Assembly (NCBI GenBank): GCA_023423275.1
Contig: JAFAFW010000015.1
Location: 8,366 to 72,365 of the forward strand
From: Pseudomonadota bacterium
Lineage (GTDB): Bacteria > Pseudomonadota > Alphaproteobacteria > Rhizobiales > Hyphomicrobiaceae
Length of the DNA: 64,000 nt
Direction: 5' to 3'
Part shown: in pieces, positions 1-8,555 of the stretch
Numbering within the stretch: position 1 is the stretch's first letter
Layout: each line of letters begins with the position of its first letter
Notes under the pieces: generated by a model
The model's database searches: none
Told to the model about the DNA's origin: nothing
What the model saw: the letters and a program-made list of their open reading frames with translations, nothing else
Translations under genes and position numbers: made by a program

Positions 1-505
1 AGTTGGCATCCTTCGAACTCGCCGCGACGCACTGATTGGTGAGCACGCCAGCAAACAGCACAGTATCGGCATCCAGGCCGCGAAGAATGGACTCCAAATT
101 CGTATTGTAGAAGGCGCTCAGCCGGGTTTTCTCGACATACCAGTCGTCGGGCTCGGCTCCGCAATCATCGAGGATCTGATAGCCCCAGGTGCCGATCCTG
201 AGACCGCCATCCTTGAGAAACGGGCGCAGGCGAAAGAAAACGCCCGCATCCCGCTCGTCACGAAAGCCGTGACGCGTCCAGATGATCGGAATGTTCCTGG
301 CGCGCGCCGCGTCCACAAGCGCGCGCGTCGGCCCAATCGTACGGCGCATGTGGCCGATATCGACGCCCGAACGCGCATACCATCCCTCGGGATGCAGAAA
401 ATCGTTCTGCGGGTCGATGACGACGACCGCGGTATGCCCCGGCACCAGATCCCACCGCGCAACGGCGAATGGATCTATCGAATTGGCTTGTTGGTTCGCA
501 TCCAT
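1..505 (-). CDS. isochorismatase-family cysteine hydrolase (3' end cut by window)
   Basis: No stop is reached, so the gene runs off the left edge; about 168 codons are visible. The reading begins MDANQQ at an ATG preceded by GGACGA. The family's catalytic triad is present: Asp31 in IDPQNDF, Lys126 in VEKTRLSAF and Cys159 in TNQCVA. Such enzymes hydrolyse amides, ureas or vinyl ethers (nicotinamidase, N-carbamoylsarcosine amidase, biuret or ureidoacrylate hydrolases). The residues seen do not decide the substrate. It lies 99 bases downstream of kdsD on the same strand and is probably transcribed separately. Confidence 0.85.
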   Translation of the reverse strand, partial: MDANQQANSIDPFAVARWDLVPGHTAVVVIDPQNDFLHPEGWYARSGVDIGHMRRTIGPTRALVDAARARNIPIIWTRHGFRDERDAGVFFRLRPFLKDGGLRIGTWGYQILDDCGAEPDDWYVEKTRLSAFYNTNLESILRGLDADTVLFAGVLTNQCVAASSKDAN

Positions 506-604
506 GCCGATCGTCCGGACCTGTGTGTGGAAAGCACAGAATACGAGATTGCGGCAGTCTGGCAACCAAGCCGTCACCCGTACGGCGAACGACAGAGCTC
601 AGTT

Positions 605-1684
605 TCAGGCAACGCCCGCGCGCAGCAGATCGTGAACGTGCACAATTCCCACGGGTTTGCCCTTATCGACGACGAATAGCGCTGTAATGCGCCCTTCAAG
701 CGCCTCCAGTGCTGCCGACGCCAATAGGCCGGGAGCAATGGTCTTGGGCTTGCGCGTCATGATCTCGGCCGTGGTCGCGCTGAGCAGACCGTCTCCCATG
801 TGACGCCGCAAGTCGCCGTCGGTAATCACGCCGACGAGCTTGCCCTTGCTGTTCACCACACCGAGGCATCCGAAGCTTTTCTGCGTCATGATGACGAGGG
901 CCGACCCCATCGCCTCCCGCTCCGACACAAGCGGCAACCTGTCCCCCTTGTGCATGATATCGGAGACGAACTTGAGCTGAGCCCCCAGCGAACCGCCGGG
1001 GTGGAATACCTTGAAATCGTGAGCCGTAAAGCCCTTGGATTCCAGCAACGCGATGGCGAGACAATCGCCAAGCGCGAGTTGCATCGCCGTCGATGTCGTC
1101 GGGGCGAGCCCATGCGGGCAGGCTTCCTCGGCGCGCGGCAGTTGAAGGACGACGTCCGCGGCCTTGCCAAGCGCCGAATCCCGGCGCGACGTTATCGCGA
1201 TCAACGGTACTTTGAAGCGGCGGGAATAGGTGATGACGTTCTTCAGCTCGACCGTTTCGCCGGACCATGAAATGGCAAGGATCACGTCATCCGTGGTGAC
1301 CATACCCAGATCACCGTGCGCCGCTTCACTTGGGTGGACAAAAAAGGCGGGCGTGCCCGTCGAAGCGAAGGTCGCGGCGATTTTCTGACCGATATGCCCA
1401 CTCTTGCCGATGCCGGAGACAATCACACGCCCACGAGAGCCCGCGATCGTCGCAACTGCGGCGGAAAAAACCGACTCCATCTCACTTTCGAGCATCTGGG
1501 CCAGAGCTTCCAGCCCCCGCACCTCGATCGCGACAGTTCTCAGCGCACTCGCGAGCGGCTGATGCGTCTTGGCGGCAGTACGGGCAACGGCGTGCGCTCC
1601 GTTTCCATTCCGGACGCCTTTGCGCGCGGGTCCGCCGCGTCCTGCGGACTTCCCGTTGCGGAGCGTATCCGCGGACGTTGTCAT
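605..1684 (-). CDS. kdsD: arabinose-5-phosphate isomerase, KdsD/KpsF family
   Basis: This 359-residue protein interconverts ribulose 5-phosphate and arabinose 5-phosphate, the first step to Kdo for lipopolysaccharide. A sugar isomerase (SIS) domain spans about residues 60-220, with GIGKSGHIG at 91-99 and HPSEAAHGDLG at 117-127. Two CBS modules fill about 240-355. The first 45 residues are a basic, Ala/Gly-rich extension that typical KdsD lacks. The ATG follows a G-rich Shine-Dalgarno stretch (TGGGGGGCAG). The family assignment is firm; whether it serves lipopolysaccharide or a capsule is not visible here. Confidence 0.93.
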   Translation of the reverse strand: MTTSADTLRNGKSAGRGGPARKGVRNGNGAHAVARTAAKTHQPLASALRTVAIEVRGLEALAQMLESEMESVFSAAVATIAGSRGRVIVSGIGKSGHIGQKIAATFASTGTPAFFVHPSEAAHGDLGMVTTDDVILAISWSGETVELKNVITYSRRFKVPLIAITSRRDSALGKAADVVLQLPRAEEACPHGLAPTTSTAMQLALGDCLAIALLESKGFTAHDFKVFHPGGSLGAQLKFVSDIMHKGDRLPLVSEREAMGSALVIMTQKSFGCLGVVNSKGKLVGVITDGDLRRHMGDGLLSATTAEIMTRKPKTIAPGLLASAALEALEGRITALFVVDKGKPVGIVHVHDLLRAGVA

Positions 1685-1736
1685 GCAGCTGCCCCCCAGG
1701 CAGATTTCCCAAGCCGGCCAATAACAAAGCCTTCCC

Positions 1737-1753
1737 GCTGTCTAGCAGACAGC
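1737..1753. promoter_or_regulatory. 17-bp perfect dyad, possible operator
   Basis: GCTGTCT-AGC-AGACAGC has two exact 7-base inverted arms around a 3-base centre. It lies between the divergent kdsD (start 1684) and the sulfite-oxidase-like gene (start 1904). It is too tight a hairpin, and has no T-tract, to be a terminator, so a dimeric repressor or activator site is the simplest reading. No family is assigned. Confidence 0.35.
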
Positions 1754-1903
1754 ACCACGATCCGCCAATGAAACCACAAGGAGAGGTTGGATCAACGCAC
1801 AACTTAGATGCGGCAGCACGGACGGAGGCCGACGCGTTGGCGGCCACCCAAGCCTGATATACATTGCGTTCATCGGCGCCTGGCCGGAGGAGGAAACAAA
1901 CGA

Positions 1904-3004
1904 ATGCCCGCAGGTGGTCATCCGTTCTTCGGAGCGGAAAAGCGTGCGCCAATCGAAGGTGATTTCCGGCGGGAAGAGGTCGGGCTTGCCAATCGCAATT
2001 CCGGTATCCTGCTGGAAGCGTTGCGGCATGACGTGACACCCCTGGGCTTGCATTATCTCCTCATCCATTTCGACGTTCCCTATGTCTCGGCTCCGGAAAC
2101 CTGGACGCTTCGCGTGAGCGGCAAGGTTCGGAAACCGTTGGAGCTTTCTCTGGCCACCATCAAGGCGTTGCCGCAACGGACACTGCGCGTCACGCTCGAA
2201 TGTGCCGGCAACGGACGTTCCCGGATGTCGCCGCGTCCGGCAAGCCAGCCGTGGGACACGGGCGCTGTGGGAACCGCGGAATGGACCGGGACACCGTTAC
2301 GCAACGTCCTGGAACAGGCCGGGCTGACAAAGGAGGCCGCCGAGGTGGTCTTCTTCGGCGCCGACCGCGGTTTCGATGCGGGCGTCGAACATGACTATGG
2401 CCGCAGCCTGAAGCCGGACCTCGCGATGCACGACGACGTGCTGCTGGTTCATGCCATGAACGGCCAGCCGCTGCTGCCCCAGCACGGATTTCCGCTGCGC
2501 CTGATCGTGCCGGGTTGGTACGGCATGGCCAGCGTGAAGTGGCTGGATCGGATCGAGGTTCTCGACCGTCCGTTCGACGGCCATCAGCAGGTCGGGACCT
2601 ATATCTATCGCAGCTTTCCCGGCGATCCCGGGGTTCCGGTCACGCACATGCGGGTCAAGTCGCTGATGGTGCCGCCGGGCATTCCGGATTGGTACACCCG
2701 GCGGCGTCTCGTCGATCAGGGCGAAGTCGAACTCACCGGCCGCGCCTGGTCCGGTGGGGGCGTCCCCATCGCCAGGGTCGAAGTATGCACCGGCGGCGAG
2801 TGGCACGACGCGACGCTGGATCCCGATTGCGGCCCTTACGCCTGGCGCGGATGGCGGTTCTCATGGAACGCGTTACCGGGCGAATACGAACTTACCTGTC
2901 GTGCCACGGATGCGAACGGTAAGGTTCAGCCGATGGAAGGCGCCTGGAACACGGGCGGGTTTGGCAATAATTCGGTACACCGCGTCCCGGTTACTGTAAG
3001 ATGA
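1904..3004 (+). CDS. sulfite-oxidase-type molybdopterin oxidoreductase
   Basis: The 366-residue protein belongs to the sulfite oxidase family. The molybdenum-ligating cysteine is Cys100 in ECAGNGR. The central domain is followed from about residue 240 by the Mo-co dimerisation domain, which contains GRAWSGGG. There is no heme b5 domain and no TAT or Sec signal at the chosen start. That start is the ATG after GGAGGAGG; an in-frame ATG at 1808 exists without a ribosome site. The likely role is oxidation of sulfite or a related oxyanion by a separate electron acceptor. It begins a run of same-strand redox genes and stops 31 bases before the iron-sulfur subunit gene. Confidence 0.85.
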   Translation: MPAGGHPFFGAEKRAPIEGDFRREEVGLANRNSGILLEALRHDVTPLGLHYLLIHFDVPYVSAPETWTLRVSGKVRKPLELSLATIKALPQRTLRVTLECAGNGRSRMSPRPASQPWDTGAVGTAEWTGTPLRNVLEQAGLTKEAAEVVFFGADRGFDAGVEHDYGRSLKPDLAMHDDVLLVHAMNGQPLLPQHGFPLRLIVPGWYGMASVKWLDRIEVLDRPFDGHQQVGTYIYRSFPGDPGVPVTHMRVKSLMVPPGIPDWYTRRRLVDQGEVELTGRAWSGGGVPIARVEVCTGGEWHDATLDPDCGPYAWRGWRFSWNALPGEYELTCRATDANGKVQPMEGAWNTGGFGNNSVHRVPVTVR

Positions 3005-3035
3005 AGAATGATAACCGAGGGAGGAATGCAGCCGA

Positions 3036-3779
3036 ATGGCAGCGCATGAGGAGGCCGCGGACGGGCCAAATCTGACCGTACTTGTCTGGCGCGGTGGACC
3101 GGAGGGCGGCCACTATCAGCCCTTCACCGTACCCCAGCGCGAAAGCCAAACGGTTCTCGACATCGTCACCTGGATTCAACGCAACACCGATCCGACGTTG
3201 ACGTATCGCTTTGCGTGCCGCGTCGGCATGTGCGGATCATGCGCCATGACCGTCAACGGGCGGCCGCGCTGGACCTGCCGCACGCACGTCTCGCGCGTCG
3301 CCCAGGATGGTCGACTGGAGATCGGGCCGCTCGCAAACATGCCGGTGATCAAGGATCTGGCAGCCGACATGACGGTGTTCTTTGAAAAGTGGCAGTCGGC
3401 CAAAGGCAGCTTCCAGCCGTCCCAGACGAGACACGACCCCGTCCCGGCCATTTCTCCGGCGACGGCGGAACGCGTGACCGTCGACGAAGCCATCGAATGC
3501 ATCAATTGCGGCGTCTGCTATGCGGCTTGCGACACGGTGCGCTGGAACGACGAATACCTCGGACCGGCGGCCCTGAATCGCGCCTGGACCCTCGTCAACG
3601 ACGTGCGCGATGCCGGACACAAAGACCGCCTTCAGGCCATCACCGCGAAGGGTGGCTGTCAGACGTGCCATACACATCAGTCCTGCGCCGATCATTGCCC
3701 GAAATCACTCAATCCGACCGCGTCCATCGCGGGATTGAAGAAACGCGCCATGCAGGCCTATCTGAAGGGCGAGCTATGA
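3036..3779 (+). CDS. fumarate reductase/succinate dehydrogenase-like iron-sulfur subunit
   Basis: The 247-residue electron-transfer subunit carries three clusters. The N-terminal ferredoxin domain has 2Fe-2S ligands Cys61, Cys66, Cys69 and Cys81. The C-terminal domain has CINCGVCYAAC (155-165), closer to E. coli FrdB than to SdhB, and CHTHQSCADHCPK (211-223) for the remaining 4Fe-4S and 3Fe-4S ligands. An extra cysteine, Cys208, lies just before the last set. The GPAAL element after the second motif is also FrdB-like. The ribosome site GAGGAATG precedes the start. The two membrane subunits and the flavoprotein follow directly. Confidence 0.92.
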   Translation: MAAHEEAADGPNLTVLVWRGGPEGGHYQPFTVPQRESQTVLDIVTWIQRNTDPTLTYRFACRVGMCGSCAMTVNGRPRWTCRTHVSRVAQDGRLEIGPLANMPVIKDLAADMTVFFEKWQSAKGSFQPSQTRHDPVPAISPATAERVTVDEAIECINCGVCYAACDTVRWNDEYLGPAALNRAWTLVNDVRDAGHKDRLQAITAKGGCQTCHTHQSCADHCPKSLNPTASIAGLKKRAMQAYLKGEL

Positions 3780-3819
3780 AGGGATCACACGCCGCCCGCT
3801 CCATCGTGAGGGCCACGCC

Positions 3820-4149
3820 ATGACCCTCCGTCTGTATATTTTTCAACGCCTGACAGCAGCGCTGATGCTGCCGCTGATCCTCGGGCATCTCGCCATTATT
3901 TTCTATGCGACCTCCAACGGCCTGTCGGCCGCTGACATCCTGGGTCGGACGCGCGGCTCTGTGACCTGGGCGGGGTTCTATGGCTTGTTCGTGCTGCTCG
4001 CCGCCGTGCATGGTTCGATCGGTGTGCGTGCCGTTCTTGGCGAATGGACGAGATTGGGCAGCCGCACGCTCGATCTCATCATGTGGGCCTTCGGACTGAT
4101 GCTGGTTGTCCTCGGGGTCAGAGCGATCATCGCGGTGGTCCTGCCATGA
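3820..4149 (+). CDS. SdhD-like membrane anchor subunit
   Basis: This small hydrophobic protein of 109 residues has three predicted transmembrane helices, at about 15-32, 47-68 and 83-107. Histidines near the membrane faces (in GHLAIIF and VHGSIGVR) are placed as heme b ligands usually are in SdhC/SdhD anchors. Its stop overlaps the next start as ATGA, so translation is probably coupled. The role is to anchor the iron-sulfur and flavoprotein subunits and exchange electrons with quinone. Sequence alone is weak for such short anchors; the assignment rests mainly on position in the cluster. Confidence 0.8.
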   Translation: MTLRLYIFQRLTAALMLPLILGHLAIIFYATSNGLSAADILGRTRGSVTWAGFYGLFVLLAAVHGSIGVRAVLGEWTRLGSRTLDLIMWAFGLMLVVLGVRAIIAVVLP

Positions 4150-4511
4150 GCGTCGATGTCGAACATCAGCGCAACGTCAGCTATCGGCGCAATTTCCTTT
4201 GGGCCGCGGCGCTTATCCATCGCATATCCGGCATCGCACTCGCCTGCTTCCTGCCGCTTCATTTTCTTGTGCTCGGCCTCGCCATCGAGGGCGATGCTGC
4301 ACTCGACGGCTTCCTTTCCTGGACTCAACGGCCACTGGTGAAACTCGCTGAAGCGGTGCTCGTTTTCCTGCTTGTCGTGCATCTGCTCGGCGGCCTGCGC
4401 GTGCTGGCCATAGAAAACCTGGGCTGGCGGCCGGTGCAGAAAGTCCTGGCCACGGCTGGGATCGCAATCGCTGCGCTGATCGCCGTCGCATTCCTCATTC
4501 GGGCGGGATGA
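4146..4511 (+). CDS. SdhC-like cytochrome b membrane subunit
   Basis: The 121-residue, three-helix protein has the SdhC signatures HRISGIALACFLPLHF in the first helix region and HLLGGLRVL before the third helix. The histidines there match heme b and quinone-site positions of the family. The start is the ATG that overlaps the preceding stop by four bases, which decides against the longer in-frame ATG at 4044. The stop lies one base before the flavoprotein ATG. Together with the previous gene it would form a two-subunit, diheme-type anchor. Confidence 0.85.
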   Translation: MSVDVEHQRNVSYRRNFLWAAALIHRISGIALACFLPLHFLVLGLAIEGDAALDGFLSWTQRPLVKLAEAVLVFLLVVHLLGGLRVLAIENLGWRPVQKVLATAGIAIAALIAVAFLIRAG

Positions 4512-4512
4512 C

Positions 4513-6243
4513 ATGCTGGACCGGACGAAAACCGACATCCTGATCCTCGGCTCTGGCGGAGCAGGTCTGTTCGCAGCGCTCCATGCCCATCAGGCTGCAC
4601 CCCACTCAACGATTACGGTCGCCACGAAAGGCCTGCTCGGCAAGTGCGGCTGCACCCGCATGGTGCAAGGCGGCTATAACGTGGCCTTGCACAAGGGGGA
4701 CTCCGTCGAGCGTCACTTCATGGACACCATCGACGGCGGCAAATGGCTGCCGAACCAGGAATTGGCCTGGACGCTGGTGACGCGCGCTGTCGAACGCGTC
4801 CGCGAGCTCGAAAACGAAATCGGCTGCTTCTTCGATCGCAATCCGGACGGCTCACTGCACGGCAAGGCCTTCGCGGGCCAGACCTTCGACCGCACGGTAC
4901 ACAAAGGCGACCTGACCGGAATCGAGATCATCAACCGACTGATGGAACAGGTCTGGGCACGTCCGACCCAGCGCCTGGAAGAACACCGCGCGATTGCCCT
5001 GATCAAGGACAAGCGCGGCGAGGCGATTTCCGGCGTGCTGATGATCGACATCCGCACCGGCAACTTCCGCTTCGTCGAGGCGAAGGCCGTGCTGCTCGCA
5101 ACCGGCGGCGGCCCGACCATGTATCGCTATCACACGCCGTCCGGCGACAAGAGCATGGACGGCCTCGCGATGGCGCTGCGCGCCGGACTGCCGTTGCGCG
5201 ATATGGAGATGGTACAGTTCCATCCGACAGGCCTGCTTGCTGGCCCTGATACACGCATGACAGGCACGGTGCTGGAGGAAGGCCTGCGCGGCGCGGGTGG
5301 TCATCTGCTCAACGGCGCGATGGAGCGCTTCATGGAGCGCATCGATCCGAAGGCCGAGCGCGCCACCCGCGATAAGGTGAGCCAAGCCATTTATGCCGAG
5401 ATGCGCGCCGGGAAAACGACGAAGAACGGCGGCGTCTATATCAAGATGAGCCACCTCGGGCCGGAAAAGGTCGCCAAGCAGTTCAAAGGCATGGTCGAGC
5501 GCTGCGCGGATTGCGGATTCGATCTCGCGGGAGGTCTGGTCGAAGTGGTGCCGACTGCGCATTACCATATGGGGGGTGTGGTCTGTAACGCGGATACCTC
5601 CACCCAACTGCCCGGCCTCTATGTGGCAGGCGAAGATGCCGGCGGCGTGCACGGCGCCAATCGGCTGGGAGGCAATGGCGTCGCCAATTCCACGGTGTTC
5701 GGCGGTATTGCCGGCGAGGTGATGCCGGGCTTCATCGCCCGCAACCCACATTGGCGCGCGCCCGACGAGGAAGCGATCCGCGCGGAAATGGCACGCGCCA
5801 TGCGGCCCTTCGAGCGCAGCCAGGGCGATCTCAACGCGATCCGCAATCGCCTACTGGACACGATGTGGGACGATGTCGGCGTGATCCGAGACAAGGCGGG
5901 GCTGGATCGGGGAATGGCCGAGCTCGATAGTATCGAGAGCGACCTGCTTGCGGCAGGATTACCGACCAGCGAACGCACCTTCAATCTGACCTGGCACGAC
6001 TGGCTGAACCTCGAAAGCCAGATCGCGGCCTCCCGTGTGATCGCCGGTGCGGCTTTGGCGCGGCAGAACTCGCGCGGCGCGCACTATCGCGAGGATTTCC
6101 CGGACGCTGGCGAGCTCGAAACGTCGACTTTCACGGTTGCACGGCAGCGGGACGATCAGGTCGAGATCAGCACGGAACCGGTTGCTTTCACCATCGTCCG
6201 CCCTGGCCAGTCGCTGCTGACCGATGCCGAGGCTGCGGAATAG
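4513..6243 (+). CDS. fumarate reductase/succinate dehydrogenase-like flavoprotein with Cys at the FAD-linking His position
   Basis: The 576-residue catalytic subunit starts with the dinucleotide fold GSGGAGLFAA (about 13-22). The substrate-site elements of fumarate reductases are kept: QFHPTG, EEGLRGAGG, RDKVSQA, PTAHYHMGG and HGANRLGGN. The usual SHT motif, whose His carries 8-alpha-linked FAD, reads GCT here (Cys47), followed by RMVQGG. Covalent attachment through His is therefore impossible. In E. coli FrdA, loss of this His is known to spare fumarate reduction but abolish succinate oxidation, so a reductive role is inferred. The gene closes the B-D-C-A cluster and fumarase alpha follows. 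Confidence 0.93.
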   Translation: MLDRTKTDILILGSGGAGLFAALHAHQAAPHSTITVATKGLLGKCGCTRMVQGGYNVALHKGDSVERHFMDTIDGGKWLPNQELAWTLVTRAVERVRELENEIGCFFDRNPDGSLHGKAFAGQTFDRTVHKGDLTGIEIINRLMEQVWARPTQRLEEHRAIALIKDKRGEAISGVLMIDIRTGNFRFVEAKAVLLATGGGPTMYRYHTPSGDKSMDGLAMALRAGLPLRDMEMVQFHPTGLLAGPDTRMTGTVLEEGLRGAGGHLLNGAMERFMERIDPKAERATRDKVSQAIYAEMRAGKTTKNGGVYIKMSHLGPEKVAKQFKGMVERCADCGFDLAGGLVEVVPTAHYHMGGVVCNADTSTQLPGLYVAGEDAGGVHGANRLGGNGVANSTVFGGIAGEVMPGFIARNPHWRAPDEEAIRAEMARAMRPFERSQGDLNAIRNRLLDTMWDDVGVIRDKAGLDRGMAELDSIESDLLAAGLPTSERTFNLTWHDWLNLESQIAASRVIAGAALARQNSRGAHYREDFPDAGELETSTFTVARQRDDQVEISTEPVAFTIVRPGQSLLTDAEAAE

Positions 6244-6330
6244 CGCGCAGGTTGGCTGTGCCGCCCAATCAGGTATGCTGACCATCAACCTCAATAACGA
6301 GAACGACATGCGGAGGAAACAGACGATCTC

Positions 6331-7293
6331 ATGATCCCGATAACCTCCCTGCAAACCGCCGCCGAACAGCTCATGGCCAAGGCGGCGATCGAAATTCCCG
6401 AGGACTATCTCGGTGGACTGCGACGCTGCGCCAACACGGAAAAAGGCGATCTCTCAGCCTTCGTCATTCAGGCAATGCTCGAAAACTACGAAGCCGCCAA
6501 GGAAGACCGGCGTGCCATGTGTGGCGATACCGGGTGCCCGCGCTGGTACGTCAAAATCGGCAATGACGCGCGCATCGAAGGTGGACCAATCGCGCTGGAA
6601 CACGCACTGCGGTCCGCCACCGCCAGCGCCACCCACGACGTGCCGCTGCGTCCCAACCGTGTGCATCCGCTTTGGCGTACGGATCACAACAACAACGTCG
6701 GCATCAACGCGCCGGAGATCGACTACACGTTCAATCCCGATGGCGACTGGGTCGACCTGACCACCGTGCACAAGGGTGGATTATTCGGTTCCGATTACCG
6801 CATGCTGTTTCCCGGCGACGGGCTCGACGGCATCAAGCGGTTCTACCTCGACACGCTGATCGCCTTCGGCAAGCGCGGGCTTGCCTGCCAACCAGCAATC
6901 GTCGGCGTGGGCCTGGGCGGCTCGAAGGATGCGTGCATGGTTCTCGGAAAACAGGCCTCGTGCCTGCGTACCGTCGGCTCGCGCAATCCCGATCCCAAGA
7001 TCGCAGCACTGGAAGATGAGTTGAAGGAACTCGGCAACTCCATCGGCATGGGCGCGATGGGGTTCATGGGCTCGTCCATGGTGGTCGATTGCCATATCGA
7101 GGTCGGCTACTGCCACACCGGCGGTATGCCGATGAGCGTGCACATGTTCTGCCTGTCATCGCGTCGCGCCACCGCGCGCATCTGCGCAGACGGACGCACG
7201 GAGTTCCGCACCGATCCGATGTGGTTCACGGACTATTCGCGCCGTTCGACTGTGGACTGGCAGCCTGCGGGCCGCGTTGAGGCGGCAGAATAG
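6331..7293 (+). CDS. class I fumarase / L(+)-tartrate dehydratase, alpha subunit
   Basis: The 320-residue protein is the iron-sulfur half of a two-subunit class I hydro-lyase. CGDTGCP (Cys64, Cys69), GLGGSKDAC and the late MFCLSSRR supply family cysteines for the 4Fe-4S cluster. The enzyme hydrates fumarate to malate, or in relatives dehydrates L-tartrate or hydrates mesaconate; residues seen here do not separate these options. The start follows GGAGGAAACAG. It lies 87 bases after the flavoprotein, so a shared transcript is plausible. Its partner beta subunit is downstream, separated by an alcohol dehydrogenase gene. Confidence 0.9.
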   Translation: MIPITSLQTAAEQLMAKAAIEIPEDYLGGLRRCANTEKGDLSAFVIQAMLENYEAAKEDRRAMCGDTGCPRWYVKIGNDARIEGGPIALEHALRSATASATHDVPLRPNRVHPLWRTDHNNNVGINAPEIDYTFNPDGDWVDLTTVHKGGLFGSDYRMLFPGDGLDGIKRFYLDTLIAFGKRGLACQPAIVGVGLGGSKDACMVLGKQASCLRTVGSRNPDPKIAALEDELKELGNSIGMGAMGFMGSSMVVDCHIEVGYCHTGGMPMSVHMFCLSSRRATARICADGRTEFRTDPMWFTDYSRRSTVDWQPAGRVEAAE

Positions 7294-7447
7294 CTGCATC
7301 ATCTCCGACCGATCGCAGTCTTAGCTGCCGCGCCGGAACATCTGCTGAGACTGGCTTGCCTCTTTCCCCGCACGTTTCGACCTTCTATCATCCGGTCAAA
7401 ATGACGGATCCAATCAAGCCAATACGGCTCCACCGGGAGAGAAACAC

Positions 7448-8545
7448 ATGCGCGCCGCAGTGCTGACCGAAGTCAACAAACCGCTTCAGATCATGGATCT
7501 GGAGCAGGAGGGGCCGAAAGCGGGCGAAGCGCGCGTGAAGGTCAAGGCCGCCGGCGTGTGCATGAGCGATTGGCACATCATGAACGGTGACTGGCCGTTG
7601 CCGCTGCCGATGGTGCTGGGCCACGAAGCGGCGGGCGAGGTCGTTGAGATCGGCCCAGGCGTCTCTCACCTCAAGGTCGGTGATCACATCATTTTCTCGT
7701 TCCGCCCGCACTGCGGACACTGCCCCTACTGCTCGCGCGGCCGCACTGTCCTGTGCACCGGCCACAACGACTCGCCACGCTGGCGGATGCACGACGGTTC
7801 CGCGCGCCTGAAGCTGAACGGTGAGCCGGTCAACGTGATGGCGCGTATCGGAACGTTTTCGGAATACGTTGTGTGCCCGGCCGAACAGCTCGTGCCGATC
7901 CGCAAAGACCTTCCCTGGACCCACGCCGCCATCATCGGCTGCAGTGTAGCCACTGGCATCGGCGCCGTGATCCGTCACGCCGAAGTCTCCGCAGGATCGA
8001 CAGTTCTGGTGGTCGGTTGCGGCGGCGTCGGCCTTAACGTCGTGCAGGGCGCCAGGTTGGCGGGCGCGCGCATGATCATTGCTGCCGACTTGCTCGACAA
8101 CAAGCTGGAATATGCCAAGGCATTTGGCGCCACGCATACCGTCAACGCAAAGAACACGGACGTGGTGAAGTTCGTGCAGGAGTTGACCGGCGGTCTCGGC
8201 GCAGACTATGCCTTCGACGCGATCGGAAGCCCCGTGACCGCCTCGCAGGTGGTCGATGCCGTGGGTCCGGCGGGGCACGCGGTTCTGGTCGGCATCCCCG
8301 CCTACAGCGCCACGGCTCCGGTCGGTCTGTCCAACATGGTCTACCTGGAGAAGAAGCTGACCGGCACTTACTATGGTTCCGTTCGTCCCAGCGTCGACTT
8401 CGGCATTCTCGCCGACCTCGACATGGACAAGCGGATCAACCTCGACGACCTCATCAGCCGCACGTACAGTTTCGATCAGATCAACGAAGGCTTCGATCTG
8501 TTGCGGTCGGGCGGAATCGCGCGCGGCGTCATCGTATTCGATTGA
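7448..8545 (+). CDS. zinc-dependent medium-chain alcohol dehydrogenase
   Basis: The 365-residue enzyme has both zinc sites of the family. The catalytic site is Cys38 in GVCMSD and His59-Glu60 in GHEAAG. The structural site is Cys89, Cys92, Cys95 and Cys103. The Rossmann motif GCGGVGLNVV lies near 190-199. It would oxidise a primary or secondary alcohol with NAD(P). The start follows GGGAGAG. It sits between the two subunits of one dehydratase, with only 10 bases to the beta subunit, which suggests that its substrate belongs to the same pathway. The substrate is unknown. Confidence 0.88.
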   Translation: MRAAVLTEVNKPLQIMDLEQEGPKAGEARVKVKAAGVCMSDWHIMNGDWPLPLPMVLGHEAAGEVVEIGPGVSHLKVGDHIIFSFRPHCGHCPYCSRGRTVLCTGHNDSPRWRMHDGSARLKLNGEPVNVMARIGTFSEYVVCPAEQLVPIRKDLPWTHAAIIGCSVATGIGAVIRHAEVSAGSTVLVVGCGGVGLNVVQGARLAGARMIIAADLLDNKLEYAKAFGATHTVNAKNTDVVKFVQELTGGLGADYAFDAIGSPVTASQVVDAVGPAGHAVLVGIPAYSATAPVGLSNMVYLEKKLTGTYYGSVRPSVDFGILADLDMDKRINLDDLISRTYSFDQINEGFDLLRSGGIARGVIVFD

Positions 8546-8555
8546 GAGGCAACGC

